Shown here: piece by piece, positions 25,733 through 34,905 of the stretch
Numbering within the stretch: position 1 is the stretch's first letter
How the letters are laid out: every line of letters starts with the position of its first letter
Assembly: GCA_001314905.1 (NCBI GenBank)
Contig: LJZT01000002.1
Location: 1 to 64,000 of the forward strand
Origin: Phormidium sp. OSCR
GTDB lineage: Bacteria; Cyanobacteriota; Cyanobacteriia; Cyanobacteriales; Geitlerinemataceae
Length of the DNA: 64,000 nucleotides
Direction of reading: 5' to 3'
The notes under the pieces: generated by a model
Told to the model about the DNA's origin: nothing
Seen by the model: the letters and a program-made list of their open reading frames with translations, nothing else
Database searches by the model: none
Position numbers and translations under genes: made by a program

Positions 25733-26791
25733 CTACCAATCTTTCGGGGGAGTTGGTGGCTCGCTCCAGTCATCCTCTTTTGGTTTATTGTCTTTGAAAT
25801 TAAACAGTTTAGATCGCAAAAAATTTGAGGGTTTTTCTTCAGGTTCTACATCATCAGAATCATCTAAAAATTCTCCCTCAAGAGTCTCCTCCGACTCATG
25901 ATCATCCTCAGATGGGGTTATCAAGTCGGATGTCGCCATGATATCTTCCCCTTCAGCTTTCTCCTGGACTGAAGGGTCTAACCCCTCAACTTGGTCAGGG
26001 TTTGAGGGAGAGTTTTGCTGCTGAGAGTCCAGCGATGACGGTTCAGAGGTTTCGGGTTCAGAGGTTTCGGGTTCAGAGGTTTCTAGTTCAGAAGTTTCGG
26101 GTTCAGAGGTTTCTAGTTCAGAAGTTTCGGGTTCAGAGGTTTCGGGTTCAGAAGTTTTGGGTTCAGAAACCCTCTCCAAGGCTGACTTGCTATAGCTATA
26201 AGAATATAAAGTTCCTTGTCGGTACGCCGAAACCGGTTCTTTGTGAACTTCATAATTACCCACAGCCTGATCCACAGTCACTCCGGACGGATTTTCCTCT
26301 GCTTCATCGGGCCACTCCTCATCCTCGGGCCAATCTTCCTCATCCCAAACTTCTGACTCCATTTCCTCAAGTTGAGGGGGCCGACGTTGGGCCGCCGCTG
26401 ACGAGGGCCGCCGCCTCTCGTCAGGGGCTGACGTCTTTCCCGGCGACACCTGATCCTCCACCTCAACATCACTCTCATCGAAATCCGGGTCATCGCTCTC
26501 ATCATCTCGAAGCTGACGCGAGGGCCGTTGGCGGTTACGGGGCGACTCCACCGTTCCCGAGGCCCGTGACTGGCGCGAAGGGCGATCGCCTCGGGGTAAC
26601 AGCAACGCCACAAAGCCGGCGCTCATCACTCCGGCCAAAAAAGGGAGCATGAGCCAAATCCCCAAAGGGAGGGCGATGGAGGTGACACCGAAAAAGGTGA
26701 TAGATAGCGTCGGTGAGCTATTTTGAACCAGAAACAGTGCCAAAACCCCCAAGATAATCAAGCCGGTGATGGGCAATTTAGACGTTTGCAT
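25733..26791 (-). CDS. LapA-like (DUF1049) membrane protein with acidic repeat tail
   Basis: The first 65 residues contain two hydrophobic segments (LPITGLIILGVLALFLVQNS and IALPLGIWLMLPFLAGVMSAG) in the arrangement of LapA/DUF1049 domains. The rest of the 352 residues is hydrophilic and very acidic. It includes about ten tandem five-residue units of the form E-T-S-E-P or E-T-S-E-L (DNA about 26035-26170, a 15-base repeat), so length variation between strains is likely. It is the third gene of a minus-strand run with the Zam-like gene and ubiX, 47 bases after ubiX. Function is unknown. Confidence 0.7.
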   Translation of the reverse strand: MQTSKLPITGLIILGVLALFLVQNSSPTLSITFFGVTSIALPLGIWLMLPFLAGVMSAGFVALLLPRGDRPSRQSRASGTVESPRNRQRPSRQLRDDESDDPDFDESDVEVEDQVSPGKTSAPDERRRPSSAAAQRRPPQLEEMESEVWDEEDWPEDEEWPDEAEENPSGVTVDQAVGNYEVHKEPVSAYRQGTLYSYSYSKSALERVSEPKTSEPETSEPETSELETSEPETSELETSEPETSEPETSEPSSLDSQQQNSPSNPDQVEGLDPSVQEKAEGEDIMATSDLITPSEDDHESEETLEGEFLDDSDDVEPEEKPSNFLRSKLFNFKDNKPKEDDWSEPPTPPKDW

Positions 26792-26838
26792 GAGTTCACT
26801 GAGTGAAATTGAGTATGAATCCTCTTATGAATCCTCTA

Positions 26839-27456
26839 TTAATCCTCTTTCCAGCGTCGGAGCGGTACACAGTCAATCTCGAAGCAATCAAGACTACGGG
26901 CCACCACGAAATCCACTAAATCTTCAATGGTCTGAGGTTGGTGATACCAAGCCGGAATGGCGGGAACCACCCGCACCCCAGCTTCTGCCAAGGCCGTCAA
27001 ATTCCGCAAATGAATCAGACTCAAAGGGGTTTCACGAGGTACAACTACCAGTTTACGTCCTTCTTTGATTTGCACATCAGCGGCCCGTTCAAGTAAATCG
27101 GAACTCAGACCCTGAGCGAGTTTGGCCACGGTACTCATGCTACAGGGAATGACCAACATCCCCAGAGTGCGAAAGGAGCCGCTGGCAATGTTCGCGCCTA
27201 CGTCACTGGCGGGGTGACAGCGGAGATGACCACTCTTCTCGACTCCGGCTTGTTGACGCCAAAACTGTTCTTGTTGCTGGGGTTCAGCGGGCATTTTGAT
27301 GGTGTTTTCGGCCTGCCAAACTCGATAACTGGCTTTGGAGGCGACCAACTCCACGGAATAGTTGGCTGTGAGAAGATATTTCAGAGTACGGACGGCATAG
27401 ATGAGGCCCGAAGCCCCGGAAACACCGATGATTAGAGGTCGAGAGAGAGAGGTCAT
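26839..27456 (-). CDS. ubiX: Flavin prenyltransferase
   Basis: UbiX prenylates FMN to make the cofactor for UbiD-family decarboxylases. The 205-residue protein has the flavoprotein start LIIGVSGASGLIYAVRTL, the central GMLVIPCSMSTVAKLAQG and the C-terminal LVVVPRETPLSLIHLRNLTALAEAG, all strongly diagnostic. The ATG at 27456 is preferred, since 12 codons upstream read through a dispersed GGCAAGA repeat. Its likely client, UbiD, is at 6035-7552. Together they support plastoquinone synthesis in cyanobacteria. Confidence 0.95.
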   Translation of the reverse strand: MTSLSRPLIIGVSGASGLIYAVRTLKYLLTANYSVELVASKASYRVWQAENTIKMPAEPQQQEQFWRQQAGVEKSGHLRCHPASDVGANIASGSFRTLGMLVIPCSMSTVAKLAQGLSSDLLERAADVQIKEGRKLVVVPRETPLSLIHLRNLTALAEAGVRVVPAIPAWYHQPQTIEDLVDFVVARSLDCFEIDCVPLRRWKED

Positions 27457-27649
27457 GGGGGTAAGGAGCAAGGGGCAACAGGCAAGGGGCAAGAGGCAAG
27501 AGGGGAGAACCTACCGCTAACCCCTGCCAAGAGGGGAGAACCCACCCCTAACCCCTGCCAAGAGGGGAAAGACGTAGGGGCGTACCTTTACGATCGCCCT
27601 CTTGGGATAACTCGATTAGAACTTGCCGCAACGCAGCTTTGGCATAATC
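27457..27649. repeat. Heptamer and dispersed repeats upstream of ubiX
   Basis: The gap holds about four GGCAAGA heptamers (27477-27505), then two copies of CTAACCCCTGCCAAGAGGGG (about 27520 and 27550) and GACGTAGGGGCGTACC (near 27570). These words recur at 35880-35965, 53262-53345 and 59445-59640. No gene is seen. Confidence 0.7.
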
Positions 27650-29935
27650 CTATTCTTCTTCACTAAAGAAGTTGTCATCATCATTGGGGGGGGCTTCGCT
27701 GCCACCGCCGACGGGGGCGAGGTCGATTTGCTGACGGTAGTAGTCCACGCTTTTGACCTGAACATCAACGCGATCGCCGAGACGATATTGTTTGCGATTC
27801 TTGCGCCCGACGAGGGTTTGTTGACGGGAGCGGTACTCATACCAGTCATCTTTGAGGGACGACACATGAACTAACCCTTCTAAACGAGGGGGAGCCATGC
27901 CCTTTTCCCCGGCTTCGATTTCCACGAAAAAGCCGTAGGACTGCACCCCGGTAATTAAGCCCCGAAACACCTCTCCTGTGCGCTCCTTCATGGCTCCAGC
28001 CTTTTGTAGACCATTGAGGTCATTTTCGGCTTCGAGGGCGAGACGCTCCCGCTCAGTCAGGGATATGGCTAACCCCGATAGATGCTCTTCGAGTTCGCTC
28101 TGAACACCAGGGGGGAGGACATTCCAGTTAATCTGACCATGACAGGAGGAATGATGGAGATTCACCGAATCCTTGGAGCGGCTGGTGCGGCGATCGCGGC
28201 CTTGCTCGAAGACGGCATGGAGGACTTGCTGAATTACATAGTCCACGTAGCGTTGCAGGGGCGCATTCAGGTGCGTATAGCCATCGTCGAGGGCTAAGCC
28301 AAAATGAACGCCGGGCTTGTTGCTGTAGTAATGGGGGCGAATCACCGCTTCGAGGAGATAGTTGAGAATCTTCTCATCGTCGGTTCCAGACACCTGTTCG
28401 GCGAACTGCTTGAAGTCACTGGGGAAGGCTTGTTCTTCGTCTTCGAGCCAGAGTTCGAGGTCCATGTTTCCGGCCAGTTTGATGGCATCATGAACGTCAT
28501 CGATGTCCGGTTGCAGTTGAATACAATAGAGAGCCGGAACCCCTAACGCCGTAAGGTGATCGGCAATGAGTTGATTGGCGGTAACGACGAACTCATAGGT
28601 GACGGCACCGATTATCGGTTGGGTATTAAATACCGGTGCGCCGAGGGGAACTTCATCGCCGAAGTGACTGCTGGCTTCGGGTAAGTGCAGATCGAACGAG
28701 CCGCGTAGATAGCGTTGTTCTCGTAACAGTTGGCTGACTTGTTGCAACTCTTTGAGGGTGGCGGCGAGGTCTTTTTCACTTTTGCTCTGGGGTTCGCTGG
28801 CATCTTCGCCGAGGAAGGTTTGGGTTTCTTCGTAACTGACGAGGCGATCGAGTAATAGGATACTCGGTTGAAGTTCGTATTCGAGAATTTCTCCCTGGTC
28901 ATCTAAGGTAATTAATAGGGAGATGGCACAGCGATCGCCCTCGGGGGTAAATGAGGCAGCCTCGATAATAGCCTCGGGAAATAGAGGTAAGACAGTATCG
29001 CCGAGATAGACGCTGGTTCCCCGTCGTCGTGCTTCGCGTTCAGCGGGACTATTGAGTTCAACGAGGCGGCCGACATCAGCGATATGAATGCCTAATTGCC
29101 ATTGATCGCGGGCAAAACGGGTGAGACTATAGGCTCGTTCGACACAGCCGGGACTGAGGGGATCTTCGACAAAGGCTAGGGTTTTTAGATGCCGTAAATC
29201 AAGGCGTTTTTTAGAGTCTTTGGCGCTAATGTCCGGCGACAGACTGCTGAGACTGTCGAGAACTTTGGCTGAAAAGGCCCGAGGTAAATCATGTTTACAA
29301 CAGACGATATCGATATCGTTGGCGGCTTCGGCATCACTACCCAAGACTTGCACGACGCGGCCTCGGGGGGGATTGTCGCCAAGGGGATAGCGTTGTACTT
29401 CCACGTGAACCAGATAGTCGATCGCATCTTTGAGGCGTTCGTCGGGTTCGAGGTGAATTTCAAATAAGAGGCGATCGTCGAGGGGAACGGCGCGAAACTC
29501 ATCGTCAACGGCTTTGACACGAGCTAAGACGGAGGGATTGGCTCGTTCTAGGATTAGGCGAACTTCTCCTTCGGGAGAGCGGCGACGACTGCCATCTTTG
29601 ATGACTTTGACTAAGACGCGATCGCCGTTCCAAGCGGTACTCAGATAGGATTCACGCACATAAATGTCTTCAGCGCCTTCGGCATCTTGAATGGCGAAAC
29701 AAAATCCTTTACTCGAACAGCGCAGCTTCGCTTCAACCAGTCCCTCGTCGTCTTCGCGGCGATAACGACCCCGTTCTTTAACTAAAATCCCGGTTCGTTC
29801 TAAAGCGTCAAGAGCAATGAGGAGTTTGCCTAAATCATCCTCGTCATCACAGGCGAGTTTTTTTTCTAGGACTTTGGGGGCAACCGATTTTTCATCGGGG
29901 AAGTTGGACAACAGTGTTGCGATCGAAAAGTTCAT
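27650..29935 (-). CDS. zam: Zam-like RNB-family protein (RNase R-like, catalytic aspartates replaced)
   Basis: The 761-residue protein has the RNase II/R architecture: N-terminal winged-helix and cold-shock domains, a central RNB domain (DLRHLKTLAFVEDPL..., IHIADVGRLV, GTSVYLGDTVLPLFPEAI, LNAPLQRYVDYVIQQ) and a C-terminal S1 domain (VFRGLITGVQSYGFFVEIE). Where active enzymes have IDGEDARDFDDA with four metal-binding aspartates, this protein reads VEDPLSPGCVERA, so the catalytic aspartates are gone and a cysteine sits in their place. That matches the cyanobacterial Zam protein better than true RNase R. It probably binds RNA rather than degrading it in the usual way. The symbol is given by this resemblance. 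Confidence 0.75.
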   Translation of the reverse strand: MNFSIATLLSNFPDEKSVAPKVLEKKLACDDEDDLGKLLIALDALERTGILVKERGRYRREDDEGLVEAKLRCSSKGFCFAIQDAEGAEDIYVRESYLSTAWNGDRVLVKVIKDGSRRRSPEGEVRLILERANPSVLARVKAVDDEFRAVPLDDRLLFEIHLEPDERLKDAIDYLVHVEVQRYPLGDNPPRGRVVQVLGSDAEAANDIDIVCCKHDLPRAFSAKVLDSLSSLSPDISAKDSKKRLDLRHLKTLAFVEDPLSPGCVERAYSLTRFARDQWQLGIHIADVGRLVELNSPAEREARRRGTSVYLGDTVLPLFPEAIIEAASFTPEGDRCAISLLITLDDQGEILEYELQPSILLLDRLVSYEETQTFLGEDASEPQSKSEKDLAATLKELQQVSQLLREQRYLRGSFDLHLPEASSHFGDEVPLGAPVFNTQPIIGAVTYEFVVTANQLIADHLTALGVPALYCIQLQPDIDDVHDAIKLAGNMDLELWLEDEEQAFPSDFKQFAEQVSGTDDEKILNYLLEAVIRPHYYSNKPGVHFGLALDDGYTHLNAPLQRYVDYVIQQVLHAVFEQGRDRRTSRSKDSVNLHHSSCHGQINWNVLPPGVQSELEEHLSGLAISLTERERLALEAENDLNGLQKAGAMKERTGEVFRGLITGVQSYGFFVEIEAGEKGMAPPRLEGLVHVSSLKDDWYEYRSRQQTLVGRKNRKQYRLGDRVDVQVKSVDYYRQQIDLAPVGGGSEAPPNDDDNFFSEEE

Positions 29936-30379
29936 GCAGTCGTCAATCCTTAAAATATTTTCTTAGTCTTAGCGGCATCGTCACAGCCGCTGGGTAAGCC
30001 AGGGGTGGAGGTTCATTGAAACGCCGCGATCGCACCTCGAAAGGGGAGATAGGATCATCGACATTCGCACCTTGGCAATTTTGGCCTTGGCTTAAAGGCT
30101 CAGCACGGCGGTTTACTCCCATGCAGCGGTCCGCCGAGATTCCAGTGAGGTCTGAGCATGACTCGACACCCGACCGCCTGGGGGGTGATGTGGATCGTCG
30201 CCACGAATCTCGCGACATCCCAGCAATTATATCTCATTGAGTCGCAGTCCAGGATAGCAGAGATTGGGAGCGCTGGCCAGGATGACCTGGCCGTTTTCTT
30301 GAGCAATCGTCTAGGCTAGAGTCGGTTGGGAGAGCGTTGTGTTGTGTCGAGTGTTTTGGCGATCAACAGGAGTAGTCTG
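29936..30379. other. Divergent intergenic region
   Basis: A 444-base gap between the divergent Zam-like and 30380 genes, with no ORF I support. It contains GCGATCGC words, a GCGGCATCG...CAGCCGCTG-type inverted sequence near 29975-29995 and a TATAAT on the minus strand. A leader of about 285 bases for the Zam-like gene would fill most of it, so a leader RNA is possible. Confidence 0.45.
30226..30231 (-). promoter_or_regulatory. Candidate -10 box for the Zam-like gene
   Basis: A perfect TATAAT on the minus strand, about 290 bases upstream of the Zam-like start. The -35 region is poor (TGGACT at 14-base spacing). Confidence 0.3.
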
Positions 30380-30991
30380 ATGCTAGAAGAGTTTTATCGA
30401 CGTTATCCTCTCGGACGGGTTTGGTCTGAGTTGATGACCATTCACGAAGGACAGTATCTGGTGCGAGTGGTGCTATTTGATGGCGATCGCCCCTTGATGT
30501 CAGCCTTGGCTATGGGGATGTCTGTAGAAACAGCCGAAGACTTGGCCCGGGAGCGAAGTCTGTCTCTATTGCTTCAATCCCAACCGCCACAGACTTCAAC
30601 CTCCCCAGAGTCCCTGGAGTCACAACTGGAGTCACAAGTGTCTCACCCTAGCTCTGATAGCACCCAACCCCAAAATCCTACTTTTAACCCTTCTATATCA
30701 ACCGTTAAGCCATCTGATTTGCCAAAAATAACCTCAACCGAGAAACTGTCGTTTCCCAAGCCAACAGAGACGGTTAAGCCCCCTGAATCTTCATCTAATC
30801 CTGAGCCACCGACCGATGATTCAGACTTATTGGTGCAAACCACCTTGGAGTTACGCCGTTTAGGATGGGATGCTGAACAGGGACGGGTGTATTTAGAACA
30901 AACCTATGGCAAGCGATCGCGCCAACAACTAACCCGCCCAGAACTCGAATCGTTTTTGGCGTATCTTCAGGGAATGGGGAATAGTGAATAG
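30380..30991 (+). CDS. Conserved hypothetical protein with Pro/Ser-rich linker
   Basis: I start this at the ATG at 30380, which has AGGAG 8 bases upstream, giving 203 residues. The N-terminal 75 residues look like a compact alpha/beta domain (LEEFYRRYPLGRVWSELMTIHEGQYLVRVVLFDGDRPLMSALAM). A long Ser/Pro/Thr linker follows, and the last 50 residues form a helical domain (DLLVQTTLELRRLGWDAEQGRVYLEQTYGKRSRQQLTRPELESFL). I do not recognise a named family. The final residues NSE and the stop codon come from the TTAATAG-type heptamer array that starts at the gene end. Confidence 0.7.
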   Translation: MLEEFYRRYPLGRVWSELMTIHEGQYLVRVVLFDGDRPLMSALAMGMSVETAEDLARERSLSLLLQSQPPQTSTSPESLESQLESQVSHPSSDSTQPQNPTFNPSISTVKPSDLPKITSTEKLSFPKPTETVKPPESSSNPEPPTDDSDLLVQTTLELRRLGWDAEQGRVYLEQTYGKRSRQQLTRPELESFLAYLQGMGNSE

Positions 30992-31035
30992 TTAATAGTT
31001 AATAGTTAATAGTTAATAGTGAAGAGTTAATAGGT
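30976..31035. repeat. TTAATAG heptamer array
   Basis: Tandem GTTAATA/GTGAATA heptamers run from the last codons of the upstream gene to just before the stop of the next, opposing gene. This is one of several heptamer arrays in the window and is typical of cyanobacterial short tandem repeats. Confidence 0.8.
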
Positions 31036-31037
31036 GT

Positions 31038-32087
31038 TTAGGTTGGGGATTGAGGTAAATCTAAGAGGCGAGCGGGGTTGGTTTGGGTCATGATGGCGAG
31101 ATCTGCTTCGGAAATTCCCTGGTTGTGTAGCCCTTCGATAAAGGCTTGATAGCCTTGAATGGGGTTGGGGTCGTGGGGACGACCGAGATCCGTACTGAGG
31201 ATAAAATGTTGAGCGCCAATCTCTTGGATGACGGTGGCCATCTCCTCTAAACTAACTTCACGCCAGGCTCGATGGGCCGGATCTGCGGCATTGGGTCCCA
31301 TGAGCGTGTTGACGTAATCAAGCTCTAAATAGGCCCCTAACTCTGCTAACGTCTTCATCTGCTCAAGATTTAAGCCAGGAACCTCGGCCATGGCGTGAGT
31401 AATCAGGAGTTTCTCAATTCCGAGTTCTCGGGCGCGACGTACTACGGCGAGGACTTCTTGGGGGGAAACATGGCCCGTGGCCAAGACTAACTGGCGATCG
31501 CGCACTGAGTATAAGATTGTTTCTAACTCTCGAACGAGGCGATCGCCGTCTAAAACCCGAATCCCTCCCGGTTCTTGGCCAAACCTCTGTCGATGATAGG
31601 CCGCATCAATTGTCGGTAGCCACACCACCTTACCCCGTCCCCCCGGAAGACGAGTCATCACCTGCACCGCTTCAGGGTTTAACCCGCCTACCGCTTCATT
31701 GAGAACCACACCGCCAAATACTTCGAGTTCCGTGACGGTTTCTTGAGCAATTCCAGCGCGATCGCCGGTGGGGAAAACATGATTTTTCAAGACAACGGCT
31801 CGTAATCCCGCTGACTCAGCCGCTTTCACCAATTGCAAATCATCCCAAAGGCGAGGAACCACATCGGGGGCTGTATGGACATGAAACTCGATCGCCCCTG
31901 ATAGCACAGAGGCCCCTGATAGCATAGAGGAGTCATCTCTGGCTGAATCAGCGGCGATGGCCGTACTTGCCAATCCCAGCCACAACAGGCTACTCAACAG
32001 CGTCATCGCCAAAAGCCATGAAATTCTCTTGAATCGAGCCTTCGAGACATTCCAAACATTCCAAACATTCCAAGATGTACTCATCAT
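31038..32087 (-). CDS. DUF6282-type metal-dependent hydrolase with signal peptide
   Basis: A 349-residue protein with an N-terminal signal or anchor (ISWLLAMTLLSSLLWLGLASTAIAADS), so it is probably exported. The mature domain starts IEFHVHTAPDVVPRLWDD, a HxHxxPD-type metal-binding strand of amidohydrolase-like TIM barrels. It continues with LKNHVFPTGDRAG, ATGHVSPQEVLAVV, LLITHAMAEVPGL and ILSTDLGRPHDPNP, which supply further histidines and an aspartate. This matches the DUF6282 group. The substrate is unknown. A WNVWNVWNV run just after the start comes from a 9-base tandem repeat and may be untranslated if a later start is used. Confidence 0.75.
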   Translation of the reverse strand: MMSTSWNVWNVWNVSKARFKRISWLLAMTLLSSLLWLGLASTAIAADSARDDSSMLSGASVLSGAIEFHVHTAPDVVPRLWDDLQLVKAAESAGLRAVVLKNHVFPTGDRAGIAQETVTELEVFGGVVLNEAVGGLNPEAVQVMTRLPGGRGKVVWLPTIDAAYHRQRFGQEPGGIRVLDGDRLVRELETILYSVRDRQLVLATGHVSPQEVLAVVRRARELGIEKLLITHAMAEVPGLNLEQMKTLAELGAYLELDYVNTLMGPNAADPAHRAWREVSLEEMATVIQEIGAQHFILSTDLGRPHDPNPIQGYQAFIEGLHNQGISEADLAIMTQTNPARLLDLPQSPT

Positions 32088-32099
32088 TCCTATTGACCC

Positions 32100-33296
32100 C
32101 TATAAAAACCCTACCGACATCTTGGCCTGAGACAATAACTCACCATAAAGCTCTTCTAAACGACTGATATTTTTATCGAGGGTATAGCGTTCGATAACTC
32201 GCTGACGGGCTTTGTACCCCAACAAATTCGCCATTTCCGGGTGATCTTGAAACAGGGGTAACAGGGTTTGTAGCTGACTGGTGACTCGTTGCGAATCTAA
32301 AACCACCCCAGCTCCCTCTTCGAGAACTTCTCCATCGGCCCCTGCATCAGTGGCTAAACAGGCGACTCCACAGGCCATGGCTTCTAATAACGACAGGGAC
32401 AGTCCCTCAACCAACGAGGGCAAAATAAACACATCAGCGGCCCGTAAAATTTCAATGCGGCGGCTTTCATCGGCGATATAGCCGAGCCAATGAATCTGTT
32501 GAGCTTCTGAGTAACTGGCCCGTAATGACATTGCCAGGGGACCATCGCCAACAATGAGCAGTTTACTATCGCTTCTCATTGAGGCCAATTTCCAGGCTTT
32601 CAGGAGAGCCTCGACATTTTTTTCCATGGCGATACGTCCCTGATAGACAAAGAGCCGTTCCGCTTTCAGTTGAGATTTCAGGGCCGAGACGCCGGGAGCG
32701 TATTTGAGAGAATCCACGCCATTGGGAATGACGGCGATGCGTTCAGGGGGAACGCCGAGTTGGGCCAATAATTCCCGTTGAATCTGGGAGAAGACAATGG
32801 TGCGATCGTAATTGGCTAAAAAAGGGGCGTAGAGTTGATACATCAAGTGTTGTGTACTTGATGTGAGATTGCGACGGCGGCGATCGAAGGGAGGGTGAAA
32901 GGTGGCTACGAGGGGTAAGCCTAACTCTTGGCAAATTTCGGGTAAGACGAAATCTAGCGGCGACAGAGTTAGGGAAGCGTGCACCAAATCCGGTTTAAGT
33001 TGTCGCAGAGCATCAGCCAACACTTTACTCGATTTGAGGGTGGGAATGGTGTAAAGAGTGGACTTATACAAACAGGGAAGGGACACTTCATGAGCCACCG
33101 ATGGGGAATTGAGTCCCTCCCACTGAGTTTCCGAAACCGGCTGCACCGAAACGCCGGGTTCGGAGTCAGGGCTATTTTGACAAAAGTGCAAAAAACTAAC
33201 CCGATTGTTTCGATCAAGTAGCGCGTTGGTGACTTCGCGGCTATAGGTGACGTTGCCACAAAACGGCGATTTTTTTCCAAGCCAAGCGATGTGCAT
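32100..33296 (-). CDS. GT4-family glycosyltransferase
   Basis: The 398-residue protein has the two-Rossmann GT-B layout. The N-terminal half includes LVHASLTLSPLDFVLPEICQ and FHPPFDRRRR. The linker VIPNGVD leads into the C-terminal donor-binding half (LFVYQGRIAMEKNVEALLKAW, LLIVGDGPLAMSLR, FILPSLVEGLSLSLLEAMACG with the EX7E motif). Such enzymes build glycolipids or polysaccharides from nucleotide sugars. The start MHIAWLGKKSPFCGNVTYS is the normal family start. The acceptor and sugar cannot be named. It is 12 bases upstream of the DUF6282 gene on the same strand, so the two are probably co-transcribed. Confidence 0.88.
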   Translation of the reverse strand: MHIAWLGKKSPFCGNVTYSREVTNALLDRNNRVSFLHFCQNSPDSEPGVSVQPVSETQWEGLNSPSVAHEVSLPCLYKSTLYTIPTLKSSKVLADALRQLKPDLVHASLTLSPLDFVLPEICQELGLPLVATFHPPFDRRRRNLTSSTQHLMYQLYAPFLANYDRTIVFSQIQRELLAQLGVPPERIAVIPNGVDSLKYAPGVSALKSQLKAERLFVYQGRIAMEKNVEALLKAWKLASMRSDSKLLIVGDGPLAMSLRASYSEAQQIHWLGYIADESRRIEILRAADVFILPSLVEGLSLSLLEAMACGVACLATDAGADGEVLEEGAGVVLDSQRVTSQLQTLLPLFQDHPEMANLLGYKARQRVIERYTLDKNISRLEELYGELLSQAKMSVGFL

Positions 33297-33462
33297 TCAA
33301 GTCGAGAAGGTGAATGGAATCTCGCAACCGCCCCAACAACTCAACGCCCGCTGAGACTCCCGATGAAGACCGGCCCGTTCAAGACAGGGCATTCACCGGG
33401 TATTCAGGCCTACTCACTTGAGAGCCGAGGACAATCTGTCGTAATGGTGGTAATGATACCCC

Positions 33463-34854
33463 TTACCGGCGAGGATTGTTCGATTGAGGGGAACGAGAAC
33501 TTTTATCGGCAATATACCAGGTTATCAGGCCGCCTAGGGCAACGATGACCCCGAGACTTTGTAAAACTGGACCGAGGCCAAACTGAGCTTCGGCAATGCT
33601 GGCCAGGGCTAGGGGCAGGGTTAAGGCAATGTTAACAGCATTATTTTGCAGACCAAAGACTTTACCCCGTTGTTCTTCGGGGGTTTCGGCTTGAATGATG
33701 GTTTGCATGGGAATCCCCACCCAGGCGGCGGAGAATCCGAGAAGGGTGATCACAATCAGACAGGGAATCAGTTGACTGGTATAAAAACTTAAGCCCGCTA
33801 GACATAGGGCGACGCCAATGGAACCGTAGAGATTGAGACGACGGGGGACAAAGTTGGAGCCAATTTGGCCGACGATCGCCGCCCCAACGGCCATTCCTAC
33901 ACCATTGGCGGCCAGGAGGAAGCCAAATTGTTCGGCCCGTAATTGGGGCATGATTTCGGCGACGCGAACGGCCAATACGGCTAGGGCGGCGAAGGCACAA
34001 AAGAGGATAATTAACTGGATTAAGGCACTGCGTACGCGGGGGTTATCTCGCAAGACGGCCAGGCCGGTTTTGAGATCGTCCCAGACTTTGGTTTGGGCTC
34101 GTTCTTTTACGTCAACTTTTTCTCGTACTTGCATCAGCAGCAGTAAGATGCCTGAGAGGACGTAACTGCCACCGACGACGATTTCTTCGCTGTAGTTGAG
34201 ATTCCCTAGGAGTTGCTTGGCGAAGGCTAATACGGGTTCCCCGACGGCAAAGCCGATGATGACTGAGGCCATCATGGTGGTGGTGTAGAGGGAGTTGGCG
34301 GACAGGAGATGTCGTCGTTGCACCAGCAGGGGAATGGCGGCTTGTTCGGCGGGGGCAAAAAATTGGGTTAGGGTCGACACCAGTAAGGTAACGCCGAGGA
34401 GCATGATGAACCCTAGGGGAATGCTGCCGAATAGGGTTTGTCCTTCGGAAAGCCAGACTAAGATGGGTAAGAGGAGGACGAAGCCGCCCCGTAGGATGTT
34501 GGTGGTGACAAGAACGTCTTTTTTGTGCCAGCGATCGACGAGAACTCCGGCGATGAAGCCAAAGAGAACGGCGGGGATGGTGAAGGCAATGGTGATGGCG
34601 GATACCCAGCCGCTGATGCTTTGGCCTTCGGCTTGGAATTGATTGGCCACGAGGGCGATCGCCATGACAAGATACACTTTGTCGGCAATCTGTGAGAAGA
34701 CTTGTCCACTCCAGAGGGTTAGGAAGTTACGATTTTTGAAAACGGGGAGAAATCCTCGTTCTCCATCGTCGGGGCGATGACTGGTGTGATCGTCGCGGCG
34801 ATCGCCATCGCTCTCTGGGGCATCAATGGGGTTGGTGTCGGGCAGGGGTGTCAT
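33463..34854 (-). CDS. MFS transporter (MFS_3-like)
   Basis: The 463-residue protein has a short hydrophilic, acidic N-terminus (to about residue 38) and then about 12 hydrophobic segments, starting with NFLTLWSGQVFSQIADKVYLVMAIAL. GFIAGVLVDRWHKKDVLV is the loop-2/3 motif of major facilitator transporters. It resembles the MFS_3/enterobactin-exporter type that cyanobacteria have in several copies. The substrate is unknown. It lies 50 bases downstream of recO on the same strand. Confidence 0.88.
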   Translation of the reverse strand: MTPLPDTNPIDAPESDGDRRDDHTSHRPDDGERGFLPVFKNRNFLTLWSGQVFSQIADKVYLVMAIALVANQFQAEGQSISGWVSAITIAFTIPAVLFGFIAGVLVDRWHKKDVLVTTNILRGGFVLLLPILVWLSEGQTLFGSIPLGFIMLLGVTLLVSTLTQFFAPAEQAAIPLLVQRRHLLSANSLYTTTMMASVIIGFAVGEPVLAFAKQLLGNLNYSEEIVVGGSYVLSGILLLLMQVREKVDVKERAQTKVWDDLKTGLAVLRDNPRVRSALIQLIILFCAFAALAVLAVRVAEIMPQLRAEQFGFLLAANGVGMAVGAAIVGQIGSNFVPRRLNLYGSIGVALCLAGLSFYTSQLIPCLIVITLLGFSAAWVGIPMQTIIQAETPEEQRGKVFGLQNNAVNIALTLPLALASIAEAQFGLGPVLQSLGVIVALGGLITWYIADKSSRSPQSNNPRR

Positions 34855-34905
34855 AATAGGGCAAGCAACAGCAGAGCAATTTGCAGAGCAATTTAAGGAT
34901 GTGGC

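Noticed and set aside
26002-26652. 216-codon plus-strand frame with VQRFRVQRF repeats
   Set aside because: It is the complement of the ETSEP repeat of the LapA-like gene, whose membrane N-terminus supports the minus-strand reading.
30016-30240. 74-codon frame in the gap before the 30380 gene
   Set aside because: No homology, no ribosome binding site, and composition fits a leader or promoter region.
30100-30306. tRNA or known small RNA on the minus strand upstream of the Zam-like gene
   Set aside because: No cloverleaf or T-loop motif could be traced; only a possible leader is noted.
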